Below, piece after piece: positions 1-5,559 of a DNA stretch of 13,749 nt. The notes under the pieces were generated by a model. The model ran no database searches. It had not been told where the DNA came from and saw only the letters and a program-made list of their open reading frames with translations. The first letter of the stretch is position 1. Each line of letters begins with the position of its first letter. The DNA comes from Ruminococcus sp. UBA4275. GTDB lineage: Bacteria; Bacillota; Clostridia; Oscillospirales; Ruminococcaceae. A program made the translations under genes and the position numbers. The DNA lies in assembly GCA_002395085.1 (NCBI GenBank), contig DGVV01000132.1:16216-29964 (forward strand), given 5' to 3'.

Positions 1-1273
1 AGAACTTGCACTCGATGGTGCCTTCTGCTGCGGTGTTCGGAGCATCTTCCTCAGCGAGGGAGAGGTTGGTGACGTCATCGTTGATACCGAGGGTGAACTG
101 AGCCTTCGGAGCATCCTTAGCCAGTTCTGCGTAAACAGCGAACACAGATGCAGGCGGGGTGTCCTTGGAACCCAGACCGTAGCGGCCACCGATGATCTGG
201 ATGCCGGTCTTGCCGAGCTTGTTCAGTGCAGCAACGACATCGAGGTAGAGCGGCTCACCGAGGGAGCCGGGCTCCTTGGTTCTGTCGAGGACAGCGATCT
301 TCTTTGCAGAAGCCGGAATTGCCTCGACGAGCTTCTCAGCGGAGAACGGACGGTACAGGCGAACCTTGACGATACCGACCTTCTCGCCCTTCTTGTTGAG
401 GTAATCAATGACTTCCTCAGCGACGTCGCAGATAGAGCCCATTGCAACGATGACACGGTCTGCATCCGCAGCGCCGTAGTAGTTGAAGAGCTTGTAGTCC
501 GTGCCGAGCTTTGCATTGACCTTGTCCATGTACTCCTCGACGATTGCCGGAACAGCATTGTAGTAGGAGTTGCAGGCTTCTCTGTGCTGGAAGAAGATGT
601 CGCCGTTCTCGTGAGAACCGCGCATGGTCGGGAACTCAGGGTTCAGAGCGCGCTGACGGAACGCCTTGACAGCGTCCATATCGCACATTTCCTTGAGGTC
701 TTCGTAATCCCAGATGGAGATCTTCTGGATCTCATGGGAGGTGCGGAAGCCGTCGAAGAAGTTGATGAAAGGCACACGGCTCTTGATGGAAGCGAGATGT
801 GCCACAGCAGCGAGGTCCATGACCTCCTGCGGGTTGGTCTCAGCGAGCATCGCGAAACCGGTCTGACGACATGCGTAGACGTCAGAGTGGTCGCCGAAGA
901 TGTTGAGGGCGTGGGATGCGACACAGCGTGCAGAGACATGGAACACGCAGGGCAGCAGCTCACCGGCGATCTTGTACATATTCGGGATCATGAGGAGCAG
1001 ACCCTGAGAAGCGGTGTAGGTGGTGGTCAGAGCGCCTGCATTCAGGGAGCCGTGGACCGTACCTGCCGCACCTGCCTCAGACTGCATCTCCTCGACCTTG
1101 ACGGTCGTACCGAAGATGTTTTTCATACCCTGAGCAGACCACTGATCGACATAGTCTGCCATCGGGCTGGAAGGCGTGATCGGGTAGATACCGGCGACTT
1201 CCGTGAAGGCGTAGGAGACCCATGCCGCAGCATTGTTGCCGTCCATCGTCTTCTTCTTACGAACGATAGCCAT
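1..1273 (-). CDS. nifJ: Pyruvate:ferredoxin (flavodoxin) oxidoreductase, N-terminal part
   Basis: The enzyme oxidatively decarboxylates pyruvate to acetyl-CoA and CO2 in the cytoplasm and passes electrons to ferredoxin, a central step of clostridial fermentation. The reverse strand reads about 424 residues without a stop and runs off the window; the full family protein is about 1,170-1,200 residues, so roughly the first third is present. The N-terminus shows the thiamine-diphosphate-fold motif YPITPSSPM near residues 30-38, with the conserved active-site Thr at 33, then VEEMQSEAGA, TYTASQGLLLMIPNMYK and FGDHSDVYACRQTGFAML, all typical of this family. The second, transketolase-C-like domain follows, with RLYRPF and IGGRYGLGSKD. 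The start is fixed by GGAGGT seven bases upstream of ATG. The iron-sulfur and C-terminal TPP domains lie outside the window. Identification is firm. Confidence 0.97.
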   Translation of the reverse strand, partial: MAIVRKKKTMDGNNAAAWVSYAFTEVAGIYPITPSSPMADYVDQWSAQGMKNIFGTTVKVEEMQSEAGAAGTVHGSLNAGALTTTYTASQGLLLMIPNMYKIAGELLPCVFHVSARCVASHALNIFGDHSDVYACRQTGFAMLAETNPQEVMDLAAVAHLASIKSRVPFINFFDGFRTSHEIQKISIWDYEDLKEMCDMDAVKAFRQRALNPEFPTMRGSHENGDIFFQHREACNSYYNAVPAIVEEYMDKVNAKLGTDYKLFNYYGAADADRVIVAMGSICDVAEEVIDYLNKKGEKVGIVKVRLYRPFSAEKLVEAIPASAKKIAVLDRTKEPGSLGEPLYLDVVAALNKLGKTGIQIIGGRYGLGSKDTPPASVFAVYAELAKDAPKAQFTLGINDDVTNLSLAEEDAPNTAAEGTIECKF

Positions 1274-1286
1274 AAGATGTACCTCC

Positions 1287-1298
1287 ATACTATAGTAT
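1287..1298. promoter_or_regulatory. 12-bp perfect palindrome just upstream of the nifJ ribosome binding site
   Basis: ATACTATAGTAT is its own reverse complement and abuts the GGAGGT ribosome binding site of nifJ in the 5' leader. It could be a protein-binding site, or a weak hairpin that hides or exposes the ribosome binding site. Being all but AT-only, it could also be chance. No known operator (for example a Rex site) is matched. Confidence 0.3.
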
Positions 1299-1373
1299 AA
1301 TTTGGTTGGCTGAGATTCCGCGGGAGACCTTAAAGAATCACGTTCGGGGTATCTCGCAGAGTTTCGCTTATCT

Positions 1374-1402
1374 ATTATACCACAAAATCGCATGAATGTA
1401 AA
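1374..1402 (-). promoter_or_regulatory. Sigma-A promoter of nifJ
   Basis: On the reverse strand TTTACA (1397-1402) is followed by a 17-bp spacer and a perfect TATAAT (1374-1379), with an upstream TGG giving an extended -10. The predicted transcription start is near 1367, leaving a leader of about 94 nt before the ATG at 1273. Near-consensus strength fits a highly expressed catabolic enzyme. Confidence 0.85.
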
Positions 1403-1555
1403 GCAGTTTTCCGATTTTTCGATACATTTACACGAATTCCGGCGAAAGGACGGCGGGCAGACTTGTTACTGCTGTCAATTTTGCAGATTGCTTGTGATAA
1501 TTTTTGTGCATCCCGCCAAAAAAATCCGTTTTTCAGCGAAAAAATAAAAAAAAGG

Positions 1556-1584
1556 TTGACTGTTTCGGGGTTTTCGTGTATAAT
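1556..1584 (+). promoter_or_regulatory. Strong sigma-A promoter with upstream A-tract
   Basis: TTGACT (1556-1561), a 17-bp spacer and TATAAT (1579-1584) form a near-perfect promoter. The preceding 1518-1553 stretch is rich in A-tracts that could act as an UP element. The predicted start is near 1591. The first coding start lies about 168 nt away, beyond an intrinsic terminator, so the main product is probably a short RNA. Confidence 0.85.
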
Positions 1585-1590
1585 GAAAGC

Positions 1591-1707
1591 GGTGAAATAA
1601 TGTAATGTTATTTTCACTCGTTTTGTTGTCTCCTTTCTTTTGTTCTACACATTTTGATTTGACCTCATTTTATTTCGGAAAGCAGAGCATCCGCTCTGCT
1701 TTTTTTA
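1591..1707 (+). ncRNA. Candidate small RNA of about 115 nt
   Basis: A strong promoter (1556-1584) is followed about 115 nt downstream by a strong intrinsic terminator (1681-1707) with no credible reading frame between. The 5' end can form a hairpin from GTGAAATAA (1592-1600) and TTATTTTCAC (1608-1617), with one extra T in the 3' arm. The middle (about 1618-1672) is pyrimidine-rich and looks single-stranded; it includes TCTCCTTTC (1630-1638), which can pair with ribosome-binding sites. A 5' hairpin, an unpaired C/U-rich seed and a terminator form the usual layout of a trans-acting small RNA. An ATG frame at 1606 has no ribosome binding site. The alternative is an attenuated leader for the gene at 1759, but no antiterminator pairing to the terminator stem was found. 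I recognise no named RNA family. Confidence 0.6.
1681..1707 (+). terminator. Intrinsic terminator of the candidate small RNA
   Basis: AGCAGAGC (1681-1688), loop ATCC and GCTCTGCT (1693-1700) form a perfect 8-bp stem followed by TTTTTT. The U-tract lies on the plus strand only, so it terminates rightward transcription from 1591. Confidence 0.9.
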
Positions 1708-1733
1708 TATCATAATGCATATACTATTATAAT
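1704..1733 (+). promoter_or_regulatory. Possible weak promoter for the membrane protein pair
   Basis: A perfect TATAAT at 1728-1733 has a poor -35 (TTTATA at 1704-1709, spacer 18) inside the terminator T-tract. It could drive the gene at 1759 independently of the upstream RNA. Read-through of the terminator is the alternative. Confidence 0.35.
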
Positions 1734-1758
1734 TATCCGGTGAAAGGAAGCGATCTGA

Positions 1759-2574
1759 TTGAAGAAAAAGTCGCCTGCCCGCAGAGAATTGCTGGCACAA
1801 ATTCGACAGAAACCTGCGGTGTTTGCCGTATGGACGATTCTGCGTCTGATTGTTATGGGTATCGGCATCCGCAGCATATTTAACAAACAGTGGGAAAGCG
1901 TGCTGACTTGCCTCCTGACCCTGACCCTGTTTTTAGCGCCGGCATTCGTGGAGAAGCAGCTGCACATCAAGCTGCCCACCGTGCTGGAGGTCACAGTCAT
2001 TGTGTTCATCTTCTGCGCGGAGGTGCTGGGCGAAATCGCCTGCTTTTATATCAAATATCCGCTCTGGGATACGATGCTGCATACCGTCAACGGCTTTCTG
2101 TTTGCAGCGTTCGGCTTTTGTCTGGTGGATCTGCTGAATGAGAACAAGAAGATCAAGTTTGAATTGTCGCCGCAGTTCATGGCACTGGTGGCGTTCTGTT
2201 TCTCGATGACGATTGGGGTCATCTGGGAATTTTTTGAGTTCAGCATGGATCATCTGTTTGCGCTGGATATGCAGAAGGATATGCTGCTGACGGGGTTTCA
2301 GTCGGTGTATCTTGATCCGGCGCAGAGCAATACGCCGCTTGTGCTGGAAGACATCACCCGCACCGTGATTGAGACCGCAGACGGCAAACAGACCGTGCTG
2401 GCGGGCTATCTGGACATCGGCATTGCGGACACGATGAAGGATCTGTTTGTGAATTTCATCGGAGCGGCAGTCTTTTCGGTGTTCGGGATGCTGTATGTGC
2501 GTCACCGCGGTAAAAACCGGATTGCAGCGGCGTTCATACCGGTTGTGGAAACGGAGGTTCATACGGCAGAATGA
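1759..2574 (+). CDS. Polytopic membrane protein, YjdF/DUF2238-like
   Basis: This 271-residue integral membrane protein has about five or six hydrophobic segments (roughly 20-40, 47-64, 76-96, 108-126, 139-160 and 228-247). It shares the pattern I associate with the YjdF/DUF2238 family: an Asp and His in YPLWDTMLHTVNGF (D104, H108), an acidic segment GVIWEFFEF (153-161), and an Asp-rich helix GIADTMKDLFVNFIGA (221-236). The family's function is unknown to me; the conserved charged residues inside membrane helices suggest a binding or enzymatic pocket. The start is TTG at 1759, preceded by GAAAGGAAG at a suitable distance; the first ATG in frame is near residue 33 and would remove the first helix. 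Its stop overlaps the next ATG, so the two genes form an operon. The family call is by motif memory and moderately sure. Confidence 0.75.
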   Translation: MKKKSPARRELLAQIRQKPAVFAVWTILRLIVMGIGIRSIFNKQWESVLTCLLTLTLFLAPAFVEKQLHIKLPTVLEVTVIVFIFCAEVLGEIACFYIKYPLWDTMLHTVNGFLFAAFGFCLVDLLNENKKIKFELSPQFMALVAFCFSMTIGVIWEFFEFSMDHLFALDMQKDMLLTGFQSVYLDPAQSNTPLVLEDITRTVIETADGKQTVLAGYLDIGIADTMKDLFVNFIGAAVFSVFGMLYVRHRGKNRIAAAFIPVVETEVHTAE

Positions 2575-2951
2575 GCGGCAGATTCAGGGAAAGCGGATTT
2601 TATCAGAAAATCCGGCCGTGGCTGCGGGCGCTGACGAATCCGCATCTGCTGATTTCGGTTGGCATTGCGTGGTTCATCACAAACGGCTGGGCGTACTGTG
2701 CGTTCGGGCTGGGAATGTGGCGTGAGATTGCGTGGCTGCGCAATGCGGGAACGGTCTGGCTTGGGATGCTGTGGCTGCCGGGAACGCCGGAGAAGCTGGT
2801 GACATTTGCGCTGGCGATGGGGATTTTGCGGCTGCTGTTTCCGGATGATACGCGCACGCTGGCGATGGTGCGGCGAAAATCGAAGGCGCTGCGGGAAAAG
2901 ACAAAGCGCGGCTGGCAGCGTTTCCGCGCAAAATTCCGCCGCGGGGAATGA
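2571..2951 (+). CDS. Small two-helix membrane protein of unknown function
   Basis: This 126-residue protein has a basic N-terminus, a hydrophobic segment at about 24-46, a second at about 60-90 ending in a conserved-looking PDDTRTL stretch (91-97), and a strongly basic, probably cytoplasmic tail (about 101-124, many Arg/Lys). The motif WLGMLWLPGTPEKLV lies between or within the helices. The ATG overlaps the upstream stop as ATGA, which implies translational coupling with the YjdF-like protein and perhaps a shared complex. I recognise similar small hypothetical proteins in clostridia but no assigned function. It is the last core gene before the accessory island, and the repeat element starts 27 bases after its stop. 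Confidence 0.75.
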   Translation: MSGRFRESGFYQKIRPWLRALTNPHLLISVGIAWFITNGWAYCAFGLGMWREIAWLRNAGTVWLGMLWLPGTPEKLVTFALAMGILRLLFPDDTRTLAMVRRKSKALREKTKRGWQRFRAKFRRGE

Positions 2952-2978
2952 GGCATCACCGACGGATGGCAGCGATAT

Positions 2979-3084
2979 CTCCGTTGGATTATAAATGAGG
3001 GCTCCGCTCGCTTCGCATGAGTTTGCAAGCAAACTCACCCATACCCCGCCAAAGGGATGCGATCCCTTTGGAATCCCATTATAG
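2979..3084 (+). repeat. Structured interspersed repeat, copy A
   Basis: This copy begins CTCCGTTGGATTATAAATG just after a core gene's stop, then holds GGGCTCCGCTCGCTTCGCA, a hairpin TGAGTTTGC/GCAAACTCA (3018-3037), CCCCGC, a second hairpin CCAAAGGGAT/ATCCCTTTGG (3049-3071), and ends AATCCCATTATAG. The outer ends carry imperfect inverted repeats around TATAATGGG/CCCATTATA. Copy B at 5449-5554 is in opposite orientation. The element resembles a MITE or REP-type non-autonomous repeat lying 3' of genes. No coding capacity is seen. Confidence 0.8.
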
Positions 3085-3110
3085 TAAGATGAAGTAAGGA
3101 GTGTACTGAA

Positions 3111-3470
3111 ATGGAAAAAGATGATGTTTACTATATTTTTGAGGCGTTAAAAAAAAGAGATGAAATATTAATAAAAGGAAAATCCACAAGGCAGTATAAT
3201 AAATATTTTGATATAATGTGTAAATATGCAAGAAGGGTAATTGATGCTGGAAGGCAAGATGAATTATTACCACTATTAGATAGTGACAATGTATCTTACC
3301 GACGTGATATTGCTGGGTTACTTTATCACTGTTATCCGGAGAAATGTAATCAGGTATTAAAAGAGATTTCTGAAATGTCAATTGAAACAGGATTGCAAAA
3401 ATACTATATTAATCTATCTGTATCAGCAGGAATGGCATTAGAAATAGGTATTCCGGAAGATTTCCCGTAA
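3111..3470 (+). CDS. Putative immunity protein, HEAT/DUF2019-like (copy 1)
   Basis: This 119-residue, all-helical, probably cytoplasmic protein has no signal or membrane segment. Its core, with YNKYFDIMCKYARRVI, DELLPLLDSDNVSYRR and YPEKCNQVLKEISEM, has the pattern of DUF2019/HEAT-like proteins that often serve as immunity proteins in polymorphic-toxin loci. It is clearly paralogous to the protein at 3899-4258: same length, with collinear matches at KYNK/QYNK, KYAR, FPEKC/YPEKC, KEISEM/KEVSEM and GIPEDFP/GIPKDYP. The start is supported by AAGGAG nine bases upstream. It lies right after repeat copy A and has no toxin fragment before it, so its toxin partner may have been lost. The immunity role is inferred from context. 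Confidence 0.65.
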   Translation: MEKDDVYYIFEALKKRDEILIKGKSTRQYNKYFDIMCKYARRVIDAGRQDELLPLLDSDNVSYRRDIAGLLYHCYPEKCNQVLKEISEMSIETGLQKYYINLSVSAGMALEIGIPEDFP

Positions 3471-3480
3471 TCTGAAAAAA

Positions 3481-3511
3481 GAGGATACCCTGCATCATGT
3501 CGGGTATCCTC
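3481..3511. terminator. Ten-bp hairpin after the first immunity gene
   Basis: GAGGATACCC (3481-3490) and GGGTATCCTC (3502-3511) form a perfect 10-bp stem around an 11-base loop. Rightward it is followed by the weakly U-rich TGCTTTGT, and leftward by a clean run of six U from the upstream A-tract (about 3475-3480). It can terminate the immunity transcript, and looks even stronger in the reverse direction, though no reverse gene is seen there. Confidence 0.65.
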
Positions 3512-3532
3512 TGCTTTGTATGGTGTTTATGA

Positions 3533-3880
3533 TGTTACGATGATTTTTCCGGTATCCGCATCGCGGCAGAAAATTTAGGCAATCCGGGCGTAGATAAGCA
3601 AGGACGTATTATGGAATGGCATCATCTTGTTGAACAATGCCAATCGCGTAAAGCCAGAAGCAAATTTAGCGTATTTGATATTAACGCAACATCGAATATC
3701 AGAGCTACACCGCATGTGGTTCATGTTGCTATAAGTGCATACTATAGTGGAAAGGATGTTATGACAAATAATAAAACTGTAAGAGACTGGTTGAACGGGC
3801 AAAGTTTTGAATTTCAATTTGATTTTGGAATGCAGCAGTGGGAAAAATTTATGACAATGTACGGTTATTCCGTTGATTAA
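3533..3880 (+). pseudogene. Orphan C-terminal toxin tip, HNH/EndoVII-type (WHH-like) nuclease
   Basis: The frame is open from just after a TGA at 3530-3532 to the stop at 3878-3880, about 115 codons. It holds EWHHLVEQCQ followed by FDINATSNI, HVVHVAISAYY, TVRDWLNGQSFE and FGMQQWEKF. A W-H-H motif, then an Asn and a later His, is the usual layout of HNH/Endonuclease VII-fold toxins at the ends of polymorphic toxins, which cut nucleic acid in the target cell. No normal start lies at the head of the frame. ATG 3611, preceded by AAGGA, falls just before the motif and would give 89 residues. There is no delivery domain or signal, so this is probably a displaced toxin tip acting as a recombination donor, or a relic. 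The next gene, 18 bases on, is its likely immunity partner. The exact toxin family is uncertain. Confidence 0.65.
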
Positions 3881-3898
3881 AAAATTAGGAGGCGCACT

Positions 3899-4258
3899 AT
3901 GCAGAATGACTATGTAAAAAAAATAATCGAGTCTTGTACTGAGATGGAATCTGATTTATTGAATCAAAGATCTATGAGGAAATACAACAAACATTTCGAT
4001 CTTATGAGGAAATACGCAAGAGCGCTCATCCATGAAAATCGTGCGGAAGAACTAATTCCCTATCTAAAGCACGAGAGTTTGATAATCCGTTACGAAGTTG
4101 CATGTATTCTGTATAATTCTTTTCCTGAGAAATGTAGTCCAATTATTAAAGAAGTTTCTGAGATGACTATCACAACTGGATTGCCAGAACATTTAACAAC
4201 TATCGGTGCATCTGCATCCAGTGCTTTACAATACGGCATACCAAAAGATTATCCATAA
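3899..4258 (+). CDS. Putative immunity protein, HEAT/DUF2019-like (copy 2)
   Basis: This 119-residue cytoplasmic helical protein is paralogous to the one at 3111-3470. Its core shows YNKHFDLMRKYARALI, EELIPYLKHESLIIRYEVA and FPEKCSPIIKEVSEM, and it ends GIPKDYP. ATG is preceded by AGGAGG at ideal spacing, only 18 bases after the HNH-type toxin tip, which is the usual toxin-immunity order. It probably binds that nuclease tip and blocks it. Having two diverged copies in one locus suggests successive tip replacement: new toxin/immunity pairs arrive while old immunity genes are kept for protection against siblings. Identification as a DUF2019-type immunity protein rests on pattern and context. 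Confidence 0.7.
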   Translation: MQNDYVKKIIESCTEMESDLLNQRSMRKYNKHFDLMRKYARALIHENRAEELIPYLKHESLIIRYEVACILYNSFPEKCSPIIKEVSEMTITTGLPEHLTTIGASASSALQYGIPKDYP

Positions 4259-4302
4259 AACAATCTATGATGAATGTTTACCTGCTTCCGCAATAGGCAT
4301 AA

Positions 4303-4782
4303 GATCCGAGAGATACAGATAGAAAAGGTGCTGGTGAAAAAGCAAATTATGAAAACGCTGCTCATGCTGACTGGCACAATACAATCGGCGAAGCTCTTGG
4401 CGGTATCAGAGCCAAGGTAACTCGCGACGGGAATCGTTATTCTATGACATACAGGTATTGCTTGAATGATATATATGAATGGACTCCAGAGTGTATTGAG
4501 AAAATAAACCAAGAAACCTTTGAAATAACGATGAAAAAAGACGCACTAGGAACTATTTTTCATTCATTTCATGAAAGTGGTTTGGCGAGAGAATTCTTAA
4601 TGGACGGTTACTTTGAAGGTACCATTACATGGGACGAAGGGGCATCTGCTGATGACGAAATAATAATGCAACAAATAGTGGAAGGAATGAAAAATATAGA
4701 GGGCGTTCTCCGGTGGAACAAAAACAATTCCCTTGATCTATTTTCAACAAGACCCAAAGCGGAATATAGGATTGCACCATGA
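4303..4782 (+). pseudogene. Second orphan toxin-like C-terminus, family not recognised
   Basis: The frame is open from a stop at 4300-4302 to TGA at 4780-4782, 159 codons, without a plausible start at its head. The ATG at 4444 has no good ribosome binding site and would cut off the first 47 residues, which look genuinely coding: AHADWHNTIGEALGG then RAKVTRDGNRYSMTYRYCLND. Later parts include IYEWTP, FHESGLAREFLMDGY and TITWDEGA. This arrangement (early W-H, a Y-x-Y-x-L-x-D strand, a late H-x-S-G-x-A-x-x-F) recalls C-terminal domains of clostridial polymorphic toxins, but I cannot name the family or activity. It is probably a displaced toxin tip like the one at 3533. The membrane protein 60 bases downstream may be its immunity partner, which would imply an envelope target. 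Confidence 0.5.
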
Positions 4783-4842
4783 ATAGCCGCTATTATTCCC
4801 AATATTTAAGCGAATTACTTCACAAAGAAAACGGGTGAAACG

Positions 4843-5382
4843 ATGAGAAAAAAAATAGTTGTCGGGATTATATCAATATGGATGCTCTATAATTTGGTGG
4901 CTCTTTTTTACTATCTTGACTTCAACAGGTATGCAACATCACTTGTAAGAGGACGGAATGATTCAACTGATTCAATTGCGTATCAACTGTTGACACATCT
5001 GGATTCACTGAATCTTCCCCCAAACAAGGATATTATTTTGTATGGTGAAGTAGAGAGCTGGGGTGGTCAGGTTGAAAAAATGATCGTCTACCCGAATGCT
5101 TTTTTGAATCAGTCATTTTTGTTAGTTGACAAGTCTTCATCCCAAAGCACGTCGCTTTATTATTGGGCTGCGAGTATTTCTAATGGAACATTAGCAGAAT
5201 TATGGAGTTCTAAAACACCTTTGCAGGAGGACGATCTGCACAAATATACAGGATTAGAGCAATTTGAACAAATTGAATTTCTGACATTGTATACACATCC
5301 GATAAAATTCCTGAAGTATTCATGGTGGAACGATACGGAGTTGATCGGGTATTACAACAGTGCCTACCGTAAATTCGTATAG
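4843..5382 (+). CDS. Membrane-anchored small protein, possible immunity protein
   Basis: This 179-residue protein starts with two Arg/Lys-rich residues and one hydrophobic segment (about 4-25), with no lipobox Cys. It is followed by an extracytoplasmic-looking region rich in aromatic residues, with LLTHLDSLNLPPNKDIILYGE, two WAAS/WSSK-type Trp patches, and a Tyr-rich end. Most likely it is a bitopic protein with its C-terminal domain outside. ATG at 4843 is preceded by GGGTGAA, a moderate ribosome binding site. It follows the second orphan toxin tip by 60 bases in the same direction and is AT-rich like the rest of the island. By position it could be an immunity protein guarding the envelope; there is no sequence evidence for that role, and I recognise no family. 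Confidence 0.6.
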   Translation: MRKKIVVGIISIWMLYNLVALFYYLDFNRYATSLVRGRNDSTDSIAYQLLTHLDSLNLPPNKDIILYGEVESWGGQVEKMIVYPNAFLNQSFLLVDKSSSQSTSLYYWAASISNGTLAELWSSKTPLQEDDLHKYTGLEQFEQIEFLTLYTHPIKFLKYSWWNDTELIGYYNSAYRKFV

Positions 5383-5448
5383 GCATAACAGATCGCTTTT
5401 GCACGAAAAATCGAATATGAGAAATTCACAGCAAATACGCATATTTAT

Positions 5449-5554
5449 CCATAATGGGATTCTTAAGGGTCAGTGACCCTTAAGCGGGGTTTGTGGTGAG
5501 TTTGCAAGCAAACTCATGCGAAGCGAGCGGAGCCCCATTATAAATCCGTCGGAG
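5449..5554 (-). repeat. Structured interspersed repeat, copy B (inverted)
   Basis: Read on the minus strand, it begins CTCCGACGGATTTATAATG six bases past the exporter gene's stop, continues GGGGCTCCGCTCGCTTCGCA, then a TGAGTTTGC/GCAAACTCA hairpin (5497-5516), CCCCGC, a hairpin CTTAAGGGT/ACCCTTAAG (5462-5484), and ends AATCCCATTAT. The framework matches copy A, while the second hairpin has different stem bases on both arms. Both copies point away from the 3' end of the core gene beside them. Confidence 0.8.
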
Positions 5555-5559
5555 ACACC

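Larger units (their letters stand above)
2979..5554. other. AT-rich toxin/immunity accessory island between inverted repeats
   Basis: Genes between about 3085 and 5450 are visibly more AT-rich than the flanking genes and use different codons. They lie between two inverted copies of one structured repeat, and the core genes on each side converge on the block. Contents in order: putative immunity gene, hairpin, orphan HNH-type toxin tip, paralogous immunity gene, second orphan toxin-like tip, membrane-anchored protein. There is no transposase or integrase. The block probably arrived by horizontal transfer, perhaps through recombination between repeat copies. Confidence 0.6.

Noticed and set aside
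584..1300. Plus-strand open frame of 238 codons
   Set aside because: It is antisense to the highly conserved nifJ N-terminus and has no ribosome binding site or domain.
1606..1712. Short peptide gene inside the small RNA candidate
   Set aside because: The ATG has no ribosome binding site, its frame runs through the terminator stem, and the peptide has no distinctive features.
1591..1758. Riboswitch or T-box leader for the membrane protein pair
   Set aside because: There is no known aptamer core or T-box motif, and no upstream segment complementary to the terminator stem that could act as antiterminator.
2979..3084. CRISPR array
   Set aside because: Only two distant inverted copies exist, with no spacer-repeat periodicity.
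4444..4782. Independent 112-residue gene starting at ATG 4444
   Set aside because: There is no usable ribosome binding site, and the same frame continues upstream for 47 coding-looking residues, so it is better read as part of a longer start-less fragment.
2979..5554. Integron-type gene cassettes with attC sites, or an IS composite
   Set aside because: The repeats are inverted rather than direct, do not show attC core sites convincingly, and no integrase or transposase is present.
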